Positions 47,068 to 56,013 of a DNA stretch of 64,000 nt are shown one piece after another. This stretch comes from Ectothiorhodospiraceae bacterium 2226 (GTDB lineage Bacteria; Pseudomonadota; Gammaproteobacteria; GCA-013348725). The translations under genes and the position numbers were made by a program. Position 1 is the first letter of the stretch, and each line of letters starts with the position of its first letter. The stretch is from positions 2,538,501 through 2,602,500 of the forward strand of contig CP054689.1 in the NCBI GenBank assembly GCA_013348725.1, in the 5' to 3' direction. Below the pieces are notes generated by a model. That model was not told the origin of the DNA and did not search any database. It worked only from the letters and a program-made list of their open reading frames with translations.

Positions 47068-47991
47068 ATGGCACGCCCGATCAAATCCTCGGAGATCACG
47101 CCGCCGGCCGTCTACCACGCGCGCCGCCGGTTCTTGGGACGTGCGGCGCTGGCCGCGGGACTGCTCCTCGCGCCGCCGCTCCTCGCGGCTACGCGCGAGC
47201 GGCTCGAGGGCGTGCGCCCGGGTCCCTACAGTACCGACGAAGACCTCACCTCGTACGAGGACGTTGCCTCCTACAACAACTTCTATGAGTTCGGTACCGG
47301 CAAGGCCGACCCGGCGCGCCACGCGCACCGACTGCGTACCGCGCCCTGGTCGGTGCGCATCGACGGGGAGGTGGCCAAACCCGGCACGTATACCCTGGAG
47401 GACGTGCTCAAACCGCACGCCCTGGAGGAGCGCATCTACCGCCTGCGCTGCGTGGAAGGCTGGTCGATGGTCATCCCTTGGGTCGGCTTTCCGCTCGCGG
47501 ATTTTTTGAAACGCTTCGAGCCGACGTCCAAGGCGAAGTACGTGGAGTTCGTTACCCTGCACGACCCCGAGCAAATGCCCGGTCAGCGTCGCGCGGTGCT
47601 GGAATGGCCCTACCGCGAAGGGCTGCGCATGGACGAGGCCATGCACCCGCTCACCATCCTCGCCGTTGGGCTGTACGGGGAGGTGCTGCCCAATCAGAAC
47701 GGCGCGCCGTTGCGCCTGGTGGTGCCGTGGAAATACGGCATCAAGAGCATCAAGTCGATCGTCGCCGTGCGCCTGCGCGAGGACCAGCCGCTCACCGCCT
47801 GGGAGCGTTACAACCCACGCGAATACGGCTTCTACGCCAATGTAAACCCGGACGTGCCCCACCCTCGGTGGAGCCAGCGGCGCGAGCGGCGCATCGGCGA
47901 GTTTCGCAAGCGCCGCACCGAACTGTTCAACGGCTACGGTGACGAGGTCGCGCACCTGTACGCGGGCATGGACCTGCGCAAGTACTTCTGA
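47068..47991 (+). CDS. msrP: Periplasmic protein-methionine-sulfoxide reductase, molybdopterin subunit
   Basis: A 307-residue molybdenum-cofactor protein (formerly YedY). It carries a Tat signal ([13 protein letters not shown]) and the sulfite-oxidase-like domain. The Mo-binding Cys is in [19 protein letters not shown]. With the membrane partner MsrQ, it reduces oxidised methionine residues in periplasmic proteins. Its stop overlaps the msrQ ATG by 1 bp. The length matches the family (about 310). Confidence 0.95.
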   Translation: MARPIKSSEITPPAVYHARRRFLGRAALAAGLLLAPPLLAATRERLEGVRPGPYSTDEDLTSYEDVASYNNFYEFGTGKADPARHAHRLRTAPWSVRIDGEVAKPGTYTLEDVLKPHALEERIYRLRCVEGWSMVIPWVGFPLADFLKRFEPTSKAKYVEFVTLHDPEQMPGQRRAVLEWPYREGLRMDEAMHPLTILAVGLYGEVLPNQNGAPLRLVVPWKYGIKSIKSIVAVRLREDQPLTAWERYNPREYGFYANVNPDVPHPRWSQRRERRIGEFRKRRTELFNGYGDEVAHLYAGMDLRKYF

Positions 47992-48599
47992 TGCCGACGG
48001 TCGCGGCGCGGGCGGCCATGCCGCTGCGCTACCTCAAGCCGACCGTGTTCCTGCTGTGCCTGCTGCCGCTCGCATGGCTGACGTTACAGGCACTGACCGG
48101 CGCGCTGAGCGCCAACCCCATCGAGGACATCACGCACCGTACCGGCGACTGGACGCTGCGCTTTCTGCTCATCACGCTGGCGGCCACGCCGCTGCGCCGC
48201 CTGCTGGGCTGGTCGTGGCCGCTGCGGGTACGGCGCATGCTGGGCCTGTTCGCGTTCTTCTACGCGACATTGCACCTGCTCACCTACCTCTGGCTGGACC
48301 AGTTCTTCGGGTGGGAGGAAATCGTGTTCGACGTGCTGGAGCGGCCCTTCATCACGGTCGGCATGGTCGCCTACCTGCTGCTGCTACCGCTCGCCCTGAC
48401 CTCCACCGACCGTGTGATGCGGCGGCTCGGCGGGCGCACCTGGAAGCGCCTGCACCGCTTGGCCTATGTCGTCCCCGCGCTCGGGGTGCTGCATTTTCTG
48501 TGGGCGGTGAAGGCCGATCGGCTGGAGCCGCTGGTCTATGGCGGGGTGCTGCTGGTCTTGCTGGCGCTGCGCGTCTGGCCGGTGCGAGGTAAGCGCTGA
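47991..48599 (+). CDS. msrQ: Heme-binding membrane subunit MsrQ of the MsrPQ system
   Basis: A 202-residue membrane protein (formerly YedZ) with six hydrophobic segments of the ferric-reductase-like family. It transfers electrons from the quinol pool to MsrP. Landmarks are THRTGDWTLRFLLITLAATPLRRL, RRMLGLFAFFYATLHLLTYLW with heme His, and RLHRLAYVVPALGVLHFLW with further His. It overlaps msrP by 1 bp. It converges with a lipoprotein gene across a short repeat. Confidence 0.94.
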   Translation: MPTVAARAAMPLRYLKPTVFLLCLLPLAWLTLQALTGALSANPIEDITHRTGDWTLRFLLITLAATPLRRLLGWSWPLRVRRMLGLFAFFYATLHLLTYLWLDQFFGWEEIVFDVLERPFITVGMVAYLLLLPLALTSTDRVMRRLGGRTWKRLHRLAYVVPALGVLHFLWAVKADRLEPLVYGGVLLVLLALRVWPVRGKR

Positions 48600-48671
48600 G
48601 CGTCGCGCGCGGCACACGGATGTGCGCCCTTCAAACAGCCGCCGTCCAGGATGGATGCATTCAGACCTTCT
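48600..48671. repeat. Short diverged copy of the multi-hairpin repeat
   Basis: The 72-bp gap between the convergent genes msrQ and the lipoprotein gene contains GCGGCACA-CGGA-TGTGC and the string CCAGGATGG...ATTCAGACCTTC, both found in the 124-bp unit of the array at 30.6-31.0 kb. This copy is degenerate and shortened. Confidence 0.55.
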
Positions 48672-49784
48672 TCAGGACTCCCGGCCGCGCAACTGGCGCA
48701 GGCGCTCGAGCACGCGTTCGGCGCGCTCGACATTGGCGCGCAGTTCCGGGTGCTCGGGCGCAACCGCCTGCAAGGGGCGCCAGATGTCCAATGCGGCGTC
48801 AATCGCGCCGCGACTGTAGAGCACGCGGCCGCGTTCGAGATCGCGCTCGACCCGCTCGGCGATGGCTGCCTGCAGGCGTATGCGCAGGTCCTCGGCGTGG
48901 CGGGCGGCACCTTCCAATGCCTCCAGTCGCTGGAGCAGCTCCCCGGCCTCGACCAGGGCGCCTTGCTGCAGTGCGGCATCGGCGGAGGTGGCCAGGCGTT
49001 CGGCCTCGGCCTCGCGGGTGCGGGCCACGCGGCGGCGCTGTTCCTGTTCGGCGGAAACGGCTCTGGCGCGCTGCGTGCTGCGCACCTCGGCGAGGTTCTG
49101 CTCGAGCCCCGACTCCGGATTCAGCGCGAGGGCCAGCGCGAACAGCTTCTCGGCCGCGGCGAGGTTATTCTCCTGTAGGGCTTCGCCGCCCATGCGCCCC
49201 AGACGGCCGGCAACGCGTGCCTGCGCCGTCTGGTTGTGCACCACACGCTCGCGCAGGGCCTCGTCGCCCGGCGCGAGCTCGGCGAGTGCGCTCACCAGCC
49301 GCCCCTCGTTCAGCAGCCATTGTGCCTGCTCGATGGTGAGCATCCGCGTCAGCTCTACCTCGCGCTGCATACGGCGGGCCTCGGCGGCCTTATGAGCCTT
49401 CTTCAGGGCCTCGCTACTCGGCAGCTTCTCCAGCCCGCGCGTGAAGGTCTGCAGGGCCTCGTGGATTGCGCCGGCCTCGAGTTGGTCTTCTCCACGACGC
49501 ACCTTCGCGCGCTCGTAGGACGCGGCCCGCGTGCGGATCTCGGGCAACTCGCGCTGCCAGCGCTGGTAGTCCGGGTGCTCGTTCGGCAAGGTGGCAATGG
49601 CGGCGAGCACCCACTCGTAGTAGCCGCCGTCCAGCGCATGCTCGATCTGCGCGGCCTGTGCGGCCGTGGGCGCGGCGATGCGCGCGCTGCCGTAGCGCGG
49701 TCCATCGGGGGGCGGGATGTAGGTGCAGCCGGAGATGGCGAGAGCGGCCCCCAGCCAGAGGGGGAGTCGCTTGAGTGCGATCAT
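48672..49784 (-). CDS. Lipoprotein with helical-repeat (TPR-like) region
   Basis: A 370-residue protein with a lipobox (LAISGC; Cys about residue 20) following a hydrophobic lead, so it is probably a lipoprotein. The rest is nearly all helical and rich in Ala, Glu, Arg and Leu, with repeating patterns (for example LQTFTRGLEKLPSSEALKKAHKAAEARR, GELLQRLEALEGAARHAEDL) that suggest tetratricopeptide repeats. Part of the sequence may be a coiled coil. It is downstream of and overlaps the cyclase gene by 4 bp and may act with it. No catalytic motif is seen. Confidence 0.72.
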   Translation of the reverse strand: MIALKRLPLWLGAALAISGCTYIPPPDGPRYGSARIAAPTAAQAAQIEHALDGGYYEWVLAAIATLPNEHPDYQRWQRELPEIRTRAASYERAKVRRGEDQLEAGAIHEALQTFTRGLEKLPSSEALKKAHKAAEARRMQREVELTRMLTIEQAQWLLNEGRLVSALAELAPGDEALRERVVHNQTAQARVAGRLGRMGGEALQENNLAAAEKLFALALALNPESGLEQNLAEVRSTQRARAVSAEQEQRRRVARTREAEAERLATSADAALQQGALVEAGELLQRLEALEGAARHAEDLRIRLQAAIAERVERDLERGRVLYSRGAIDAALDIWRPLQAVAPEHPELRANVERAERVLERLRQLRGRES

Positions 49785-51319
49785 GCGGCGTCACCCTTGG
49801 AGAGGCGGGCGGCCAGCAGGTCTTCCAGTTGGTGGTCCATGGTGCGCCGATAGCTGCCGGCCAAGTCCTTCACGACGTAGGTGTCGACCGGCAGCGATTT
49901 GCCGCGCAGGCGGATGGAACGGTAACGGCGCGCCAATACGCGGCTCTGCACCAGCGGATCGTGGTACACGCTGTCGCCGATGACGATGCCGCCAGGGGTA
50001 GCGATGCCGTAGAGGCGGGCGGCCAGGTTCACCGAATCGCCGACCACCGTGTACTGCATATGTTCACGCGAGCCCATGTTGCCCGCGAGCACGTTGCCGG
50101 TGTTGATGCCGAGGCGAAAACGGGCTTGGTCGAGCCCCTGCTTCTCGCGCTCGGCGTTGAGCCGCGCCACCAGGCGCTGGATCATCACCGCGCAGGCGAC
50201 GGCGTTGAACACGTGCTCTTCGTCCTCGTTGGGAACGCCGAACACGAGCATGGCGCAATCGCCCATGTACTTGTCGATATTGCCGTTGTAGAGGCGCGCG
50301 GCCTCGGCGATGTAGGAGAAATACTCGTTCAGCATGGCGGCCACCTCGTCCGGCGGCATCTTCTCCGACATGCTGGTGAAACCGACGATGTCCGCGAACA
50401 GCACCGTGGCGCGCACGTCCCGCCCGCCGAGCTCCACTTGGTCGAGGTGGGAGAGGATCTCCTGCGCCACGTTGGGCGAGAGGTAGCGGGAGAAGGCTTG
50501 TTCCACCTGGGTCTTCTGCAGCAGGCCGCTGGCCATCTGGCCGAGCGCCTCGGTGAGCGCGCCGAGTTCGTCGTTACGCCGCTCCTTCACCGGGAAGTTG
50601 TACTCGCCCTTGCCGATGGCGCGAGACACCTCCATCAGTTCGTGAATCGGCCGCGATAAGCGCCGCCCCACCAGCACCGCCATGATCACGCCGAACACCA
50701 GCATCAAGACCAGGGCGGCGCTGATGGCGCGGATCGCGTCGTGCATCGCCTGGTTCATGAACGAGGCGCTGAAGGTCACGATCACGTGGCCCGCCTGCAC
50801 GCCCTGAAAACGCACCGGCACCGCGAACGAGACCATGTCGAGCGCCTGCTGACCCTCCCAGCGCCATTCGACCGTGCGCGGTTCGCCGAGGTCGCGCAGC
50901 GAGGATTGCTGCGGGGGCGGGATAATGCCCAGGCGCGCCAGGACGCTGCCGTCCTCATCGAAGATGGCCGCGCCCATGATGGTCCCGTTGGAGGCCAGAT
51001 TGGCCACCAACACCTCCAGCGCGAGCTGGTCGCCCGCCAGCAGGGGCTCTTTGGCGGACTCGGCCACCTGGGCCGCCACCGTGTAGCCGAAGTCGCTGGC
51101 CTGGGCGCGCAGGAGTTGGGTTTGGTTGGATGTGATGACCAGCCCCAACAGGACCATGCCCACGGTGAGCATGAGCATGATGGCCAGGGCCAACTTATAA
51201 GCGATAGGGAAGTGCTTGGGCACACAACGGCGGCGACAGTACGCCAGCGCTCGTGCAGAGGCGCTGCGCAGACGCAGAAGCAGAGACTGCCTGTAATCGG
51301 CGCGCGTCAGGTCGCTCAT
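49781..51319 (-). CDS. Membrane-bound class III adenylate/guanylate cyclase with HAMP domain
   Basis: A 512-residue sensor cyclase. Two membrane helices (about residues 40-65 and 190-212) bracket a periplasmic sensor region (about 70-185). A HAMP domain follows (about 213-265), then the cyclase domain (about 300-450). The metal-binding Asp residues are in LFADIVGFT and YMGDCAMLVFG; the Lys of NIDKYMGD and the Asp of YTVVGDSVNLAARL correspond to adenine-specifying residues, and Asn-Arg of VNLAARL to the transition-state pair. So adenylate cyclase activity is likely. It overlaps a lipoprotein gene. Confidence 0.88.
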   Translation of the reverse strand: MSDLTRADYRQSLLLRLRSASARALAYCRRRCVPKHFPIAYKLALAIMLMLTVGMVLLGLVITSNQTQLLRAQASDFGYTVAAQVAESAKEPLLAGDQLALEVLVANLASNGTIMGAAIFDEDGSVLARLGIIPPPQQSSLRDLGEPRTVEWRWEGQQALDMVSFAVPVRFQGVQAGHVIVTFSASFMNQAMHDAIRAISAALVLMLVFGVIMAVLVGRRLSRPIHELMEVSRAIGKGEYNFPVKERRNDELGALTEALGQMASGLLQKTQVEQAFSRYLSPNVAQEILSHLDQVELGGRDVRATVLFADIVGFTSMSEKMPPDEVAAMLNEYFSYIAEAARLYNGNIDKYMGDCAMLVFGVPNEDEEHVFNAVACAVMIQRLVARLNAEREKQGLDQARFRLGINTGNVLAGNMGSREHMQYTVVGDSVNLAARLYGIATPGGIVIGDSVYHDPLVQSRVLARRYRSIRLRGKSLPVDTYVVKDLAGSYRRTMDHQLEDLLAARLSKGDAA

Positions 51320-51443
51320 TCACCCGCCATCCGTGTGTATCATTGCGGCCTCAAGTAGGGGCGGAGGCATCATAACACGAAGCCGGCTTGTGACGTGGTT
51401 CCTATTCTAAACGCTTGAGTTGCGGCTTTTGCGCCGCTAACGG

Positions 51444-51471
51444 CTTGAACTTTGCAGTTAAGGCCTCATCT
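51444..51471 (+). promoter_or_regulatory. Candidate sigma32 (heat-shock) promoter of htpX
   Basis: CTTGAAC (51444-51450) and CCTCATCT (51464-51471) separated by 13 bp resemble the sigma32 consensus CTTGAAA - 13 to 15 bp - CCCCATNT with one mismatch in each box. The site is 106 bp upstream of the htpX ATG. HtpX is a known sigma32 target in E. coli. Confidence 0.5.
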
Positions 51472-51576
51472 AAATTGAGCGCCGGCGCCGCCGCCGGCAC
51501 AGAATGACAAAGCCGCCGAGGGCGGCAGAACCCCGGTCGCACAGCGGCCGGTTTCAATGTGGGAGACCGCTTCAGC

Positions 51577-52476
51577 ATGAAACGTATTGCGTTGTTCCTG
51601 TTGACCAACCTGGCCGTGCTCTTGGTCCTGAGCGTGGTGCTGCGCCTGCTCGGCGTGGACCGCATCCTGGACGAGCAGGGGGTTGGGCTGGACATGTACA
51701 ACCTGCTGGTCCTGTCCGCCGTGATCGGCTTCGGCGGCGCCTTCATCTCCCTGGCCATGTCCAAGTGGAGCGCCAAGCGCATGACCGGCGCGCAGGTCAT
51801 TGAAACGCCCCGCAACGCCACCGAGGCGTGGCTGGTGCGTACCGTGCAGCGTCAGGCACAGCAGGCCGGGATCGGCATGCCGGAGGTCGCGATCTACGAC
51901 TCCCCCGATATCAACGCCTTCGCCACCGGTGCCCGGCGCGACGCCGCGCTGGTCGCGGTCAGCACCGGGCTGCTGCGCAGCATGAGCGAAGAGGAGGCCG
52001 AGGCCGTGCTGGGCCATGAGGTCAGCCACGTCGCCAACGGCGACATGGTGACGCTCACCCTGATCCAGGGGGTGGTCAACACCTTCGTGATCTTCCTCTC
52101 GCGCGTGATCGGCCACGTGGTCGACCGCGTGGTGTTCAAGACCGAGCGCGGTCACGGCCCCGCGTTCTGGATCACCGCCATCTTCGCCCAGGTCGTGCTC
52201 GGCATCCTCGCCAGCGCCATCGTGCTCTGGTTCAGCCGCCAGCGCGAGTTCCGCGCCGACGCCGGCGGCGCCGCGCTGGCCGGTCGCGAGAAGATGATCG
52301 CCGCGCTCGAGCGCCTGCAGAAGTCCGCCGGCCAGTCCCACCTGCCCGATCAGCTCGCCGCCTTCGGTATCATCGGCATGCGCAGCAAGGGCTTCCAGCG
52401 CCTCTTCATGTCCCATCCCCCGCTGGAGGAGCGCATCGCCGCCCTGCGTGCCGGCGGTTCCCGCAGCGCGTTCTAG
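51577..52476 (+). CDS. htpX: Membrane zinc metalloprotease HtpX
   Basis: A 299-residue inner-membrane protease for damaged membrane proteins. It shows the N-terminal helices ([21 protein letters not shown]), the zinc motif HEVSH (in [14 protein letters not shown]) and the third-ligand Glu in REFRADAGG. The sequence is collinear with E. coli HtpX (293). ATG at 51577 is chosen over an in-frame GTG at 51559 because it lies at a proper distance from GGGAGA and aligns with the E. coli N-terminus. Confidence 0.95.
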   Translation: MKRIALFLLTNLAVLLVLSVVLRLLGVDRILDEQGVGLDMYNLLVLSAVIGFGGAFISLAMSKWSAKRMTGAQVIETPRNATEAWLVRTVQRQAQQAGIGMPEVAIYDSPDINAFATGARRDAALVAVSTGLLRSMSEEEAEAVLGHEVSHVANGDMVTLTLIQGVVNTFVIFLSRVIGHVVDRVVFKTERGHGPAFWITAIFAQVVLGILASAIVLWFSRQREFRADAGGAALAGREKMIAALERLQKSAGQSHLPDQLAAFGIIGMRSKGFQRLFMSHPPLEERIAALRAGGSRSAF

Positions 52477-52500
52477 GTTTCTCAGCGCCGCGCCGTAACG

Positions 52501-52525
52501 CCCTCCCCCGCACAGCGGGGGAGGG
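52501..52525. terminator. Palindrome between convergent htpX and phoH-like genes
   Basis: CCCTCCCCCGC (52501-52511) pairs perfectly with GCGGGGGAGGG (52515-52525) around a 3-nt loop, and GGAGGGGGC follows. This is the same element type as in the cluster at 55.1-56.0 kb. The position between two stop codons suits a bidirectional terminator. Confidence 0.6.
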
Positions 52526-52567
52526 TCGCGGAGGGGGCTGCGCCGCAGGCGCGGGCGCCTGACCTGC

Positions 52568-53980
52568 TTACAAGACCTCGGAGGCGTAGTCCGCCAGGCG
52601 CGAGCGTTCGCCGCGCATGAGGGTGACGTGGCCGCTATGCGGCCAGTGCTTGAAGCGGTCCACCACGTGGGTGAGGCCGGAGCTGGTCTCGGTGAGGTAG
52701 GGGGTGTCGATCTGGGCGATGTTGCCGAGGCACACCACCTTGGTGCCGGGCCCGGCGCGGGTGATCAGGGTCTTCATCTGCTTCGGAGTGAGGTTCTGGG
52801 CCTCGTCGATGATGATGAAGCGGTTCAGGAAGGTGCGCCCGCGCATGAAGTTCACCGAACGGATCTTGATGCGCGCGCGCAGCAGGTCCTGGGTTGCCTG
52901 ACGGCCCCAGCTGCCGCCCGCCTCGGATTGCGTCAGCACCTCCAGATTGTCCATGAGCGCCCCCATCCAAGGCGTCATCTTCTCCTCTTCGGTCCCCGGC
53001 AGAAAGCCGATGTCCTCGCCCACGGGCATGGTCACGCGGGTCATGATGATTTCGCGATAGAGGTTATGCTCCAGCGTCTGCTCCAGGCCCGCGGCCAGCG
53101 TAAGCAGGGTCTTGCCGGTGCCGGCCATGCCCATCAGGGTGACGAAGTCGATCTCCGGGTCCATGAGCAGGTTCAGGGCGAAGTTCTGCTCGCGGTTGCG
53201 CGCGCTGATGCCCCACACGCTGTGGCGTTGCGTGCGGTGGTCACGCACCAGCTGTAGCGTGGCGGTATCACCCTCCAACTCGCGCACGATGGCTTCGAAC
53301 GGCTCCTCGCCGCCGCTGTACACGAACTGGCCGGGAGTCCACTGGTGCGCCTCGGGGCCGGTGATGCGGTAGTAGGTGTACTCGTCTTCCTTCCAGGACT
53401 CGATCTGGTTGGCGCGCGCTTCCCAGAAATCGCCCGGCAGCTCGTGATAGCCGCGGTAGAGGAGGTTGACGTCCTCCAGCACCTGGTCGTTGTAGTAGTC
53501 CTCGGCGTGGATGCCGATGATGGAGGCCTTGATGCGCAGGTTGATGTCTTTCGACACCAGCGCCACGTTGGCGTCGGGGTAGCGCTGTTGCAGGGTGCGG
53601 CAGGTGCCGAGGATGTGGTTGTCGGGACGGCCGCCCGGCAGGCTGGCGGGCAGCACGTCGGGCGTGGGCTCGGTCTGGAAGAACAGTCGGCCTTCGGCGC
53701 TGGGTAGGCCGCCCTCGGGCCGCGGCGGGTGCAGCGGCAGCCCGGCGTCGATGTCCTCCTTGGTCTTGCCGGCCATCAACTGGTCGAGGAAGCGGCTCAC
53801 CTGGCGGGCGTTGCGCGCCACCTCGGAGCGGCCCGTCTTGTTGTGATCAAGCTCCTCGAGCACGATCATCGGCAGGAACACGTGATGCTCTTGAAAGCGG
53901 AACAGCGAGGTCGGGTCGTGCATCAGCACGTTGGTATCAAGGACGAATAGTCGCTTACCTCGGATTGCCGCTTGGTTCAT
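52568..53980 (-). CDS. phoH: PIN-PhoH family ATPase
   Basis: A 470-residue protein with an N-terminal PIN nuclease-like domain (FVLDTNVLMHDP, about residues 10-150, with acidic residues) and a C-terminal PhoH ATPase domain with Walker A GMAGTGKTLL (about residue 285) and Walker B FIIIDEAQN (the region around residue 390). Proteins of this layout (PhoH2, YlaK type) are predicted RNA helicase/nucleases. The ATG at 53980 is preceded by GAGGAGG-like sequence. It follows bcp by 66 bp and is probably in the same unit. The symbol is for the family. Confidence 0.88.
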   Translation of the reverse strand: MNQAAIRGKRLFVLDTNVLMHDPTSLFRFQEHHVFLPMIVLEELDHNKTGRSEVARNARQVSRFLDQLMAGKTKEDIDAGLPLHPPRPEGGLPSAEGRLFFQTEPTPDVLPASLPGGRPDNHILGTCRTLQQRYPDANVALVSKDINLRIKASIIGIHAEDYYNDQVLEDVNLLYRGYHELPGDFWEARANQIESWKEDEYTYYRITGPEAHQWTPGQFVYSGGEEPFEAIVRELEGDTATLQLVRDHRTQRHSVWGISARNREQNFALNLLMDPEIDFVTLMGMAGTGKTLLTLAAGLEQTLEHNLYREIIMTRVTMPVGEDIGFLPGTEEEKMTPWMGALMDNLEVLTQSEAGGSWGRQATQDLLRARIKIRSVNFMRGRTFLNRFIIIDEAQNLTPKQMKTLITRAGPGTKVVCLGNIAQIDTPYLTETSSGLTHVVDRFKHWPHSGHVTLMRGERSRLADYASEVL

Positions 53981-54046
53981 GCGTCCTCCTCTGAGTTGCG
54001 GGGTGTCACCCCCGCGGGGTCGGCGCCGGAGGTGGCGCCTGGGCGT

Positions 54047-54538
54047 TCAGCCCAGGGCGCGCACCGCCTCCAGCACCTCGGCCGCGTGGCCCTCCACGCG
54101 TACTTTGCGCCACTCGCGACGCAACACCCCCTCGCGGTCGATGAGGAAGGTGCTGCGCTCGATGCCCATGACGCGCCGTCCGTACATGTTCTTCTCCTTG
54201 ATCACCTCGAACAGACGGCACACTTGTTCCTCGGCGTCCGACAACAGGGCGAAGGGAAAGCCCTGCTTGGCGCGGAAGTTCTCGTGCGAGCGCAGGCTGT
54301 CGCGCGAGATGCCGTACACCACGGCGCCGGCGCGCACGAACTGGTCGTACAGGTCCCGAAAATCCTGCCCCTCGCGCGTGCAGCCGGGCGTGCTGTCCTT
54401 CGGGTAGAAGTAAAGCACGACGTGGCTGCCGCGGAGCTGCGACAGCGTCACAGTGCTGTCGCCGGTGGCCGGCAGGGTGAAGTCGGGTACGGGCTGGTCG
54501 AGCTGTACGGCGCCTGCCGCTTGCGTGCTGTCGTTCAA
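54047..54538 (-). CDS. bcp: Thioredoxin-dependent peroxiredoxin (BCP/PrxQ type)
   Basis: A 163-residue peroxiredoxin of the BCP class that reduces hydroperoxides using thioredoxin. The peroxidatic Cys is in PKDSTPGCTREGQDF. The resolving Cys that many BCPs have five residues later is absent (Gly-Gln instead); Cys in EEQVCRLF is a candidate replacement, or the protein may work by a one-Cys mechanism. The start overlaps the stop of gcvR by 4 bp, the familiar gcvR-bcp arrangement. Confidence 0.92.
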   Translation of the reverse strand: MNDSTQAAGAVQLDQPVPDFTLPATGDSTVTLSQLRGSHVVLYFYPKDSTPGCTREGQDFRDLYDQFVRAGAVVYGISRDSLRSHENFRAKQGFPFALLSDAEEQVCRLFEVIKEKNMYGRRVMGIERSTFLIDREGVLRREWRKVRVEGHAAEVLEAVRALG

Positions 54539-55062
54539 CGTTTGATGGCCTCCATGACCGCGTCCAGGTTCAACTCGTCGCAGAAGTCTAGAAACTCGTC
54601 GCGCAACTCCGGAATGTGGGTGTCCGGCGGCAGGTGCACGCTCATGCTGAGCGTGAACATGTGCGACCCGGTCTGCTCGGCTTCGTAACGGCTACTGCTC
54701 ATCTCGTGAATAGTGACGTTGCGGCTGGTAAAGAAGTCCGCCAGCCAATGCACGATGCCGGGATGGTCGAGCGCAACCACCTCCACCAGATAAGGAATGC
54801 GCCCGCTCGGCTGCGGCGCCTCCGATCGGCGCGCGATCAGCGACAGGCCCAGGCGCTCCTGCAATGCCGGGAGCGCGCCTTCCAGGCGCACGATGGCATC
54901 CCAGCTTCCCGAGGTGAGCAACAACATGGTGAACTTGCCCCCCACCACCGCCATCCGGCTGTCGATGATGTTGCAGCCGCTGTTCATGATGGCCTTGGAG
55001 AGGTGGGTGATGATGCCGGGATCGTCGTCCCCCAGCGCGGTGAGTACCAGATACGTCTGCAT
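54535..55062 (-). CDS. gcvR: Glycine cleavage system transcriptional repressor-like (two ACT domains)
   Basis: A 175-residue protein made of two ACT domains (about residues 1-85 and 90-175), which match GcvR: YLVLTALGDDDPGIITHLSKAIMNSGCNIIDSRMAVV and YLVEVVALDHPGIVHWLADFF. GcvR binds glycine and, in E. coli, controls GcvA; no glycine cleavage genes are in the window. It is first in an operon with bcp. An AT-rich pocket with TATAAT on the minus strand (55128-55123) is a candidate -10 box; no fitting -35 was found. Confidence 0.86.
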   Translation of the reverse strand: MQTYLVLTALGDDDPGIITHLSKAIMNSGCNIIDSRMAVVGGKFTMLLLTSGSWDAIVRLEGALPALQERLGLSLIARRSEAPQPSGRIPYLVEVVALDHPGIVHWLADFFTSRNVTIHEMSSSRYEAEQTGSHMFTLSMSVHLPPDTHIPELRDEFLDFCDELNLDAVMEAIKR

Positions 55063-56013
55063 TCGCGAGGTCGCGGCCTTGGTTGATGGGCGCCGAAGGC
55101 CGGCGCCGCGAATTTGCTCACGATTATATTACGGGGGCGCCGAGGCGCCATGGCAAATCCAAGGCCACCGCCTGCTGCGCAGGCGGCCCCCACCCTAACC
55201 CTCCCCCGCGGGGTGCGGGGGAGGGAATGCCCGCGGCGCCTGTGCCACCACCACGCAGGGGACGAGGTGCGCAGATCTCTGCTCCCTCCCCCACGTCAGT
55301 GGGGGAGGGCCGGGGAGGGGGCCGACGGCCGCAGGCCGGCGGGAGCCCACTTCCGCCTGCTGCGCAGGCGGCCCCCACTAACCCTCCCCCGCGGGGTGCG
55401 GGGGAGGGAATGAAACCATCCGGCCTGCGGCGCCTGTGCCACCACCCACGCGGGGGACGTGGCGCGCAGATCTCTGCTCCCTCCCCCACGCCAGTGGGGG
55501 AGGGCTGGGAGGGGCCGACGGCCGCAGGCCGGCGGGAGCCCACTCCGCCTGCTGCGCAGGCGGCCCCACCCTAACTCTCCCCTGCAGGGTGCGGGGGAGG
55601 GAATGAAACCCGCCGGCCCGCGGCGCCTGTGCCACCACCACGCAGGGGTGCGGGGGAGGGAATAAAACCATTCGGCCCGCGGCGCCTGTGCCACCACCAC
55701 GCAGGGGACGAGGTGCGCAGGTCTTTGCTCCCTCCCCCACGTCAGTGGGGGAGGGCCGGGGAGGGGGCCGACGGCCGCAGGCCGGAGGGAGCCCACTTCC
55801 GCCTGCTGCGCAGGCGGCCCCCACCCTAACCCTCCCCCGCGGGGTGCGGGGGAGGGAATAAAACCATTCGGCCCGCGGCGCCTGTGCCACCACCACGCAG
55901 GGGACGAGGCGCGCAGGTCTTTGCTCCCTCCCCCACGCCAGTGGGGGAGGGCCGGGGAGGGGGCCGACGGCTGCAGGCCGGCGGAGGACACGCAGCGTGG
56001 CGGGGCGCTTACG
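55063..56013. repeat. Large intergenic cluster of GC-rich palindromic repeats
   Basis: A 950-bp gap without a gene. From about 55165 it consists of four to five imperfect tandem units beginning CCTGCTGCGCAGGCGGCCCC at 55171, 55356, 55548 and 55802 (spacing 185, 192, 254). Each contains CCCTCCCCCGC-loop-GCGGGGGAGGG and CCCTCCCCCAC-GTCA-GTGGGGGAGGG (for example 55284-55309), both perfect 11-bp stems, plus GCGCCTGTGCCACCACCACGCAGGGGACG and GACGGCCGCAGGCCGG. The longer third interval holds an internal duplication of the GCGCCTGTGCC segment. Frames open through it are caused by the repeats and are not genes. Confidence 0.9.

Noticed and set aside
55165..55990. CRISPR array or proline-rich coding region
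   Set aside because: Unit lengths vary (185-254 bp), no spacer pattern exists, and the open frames read low-complexity Pro/Arg/Gly in all directions, as expected for GC palindromes.
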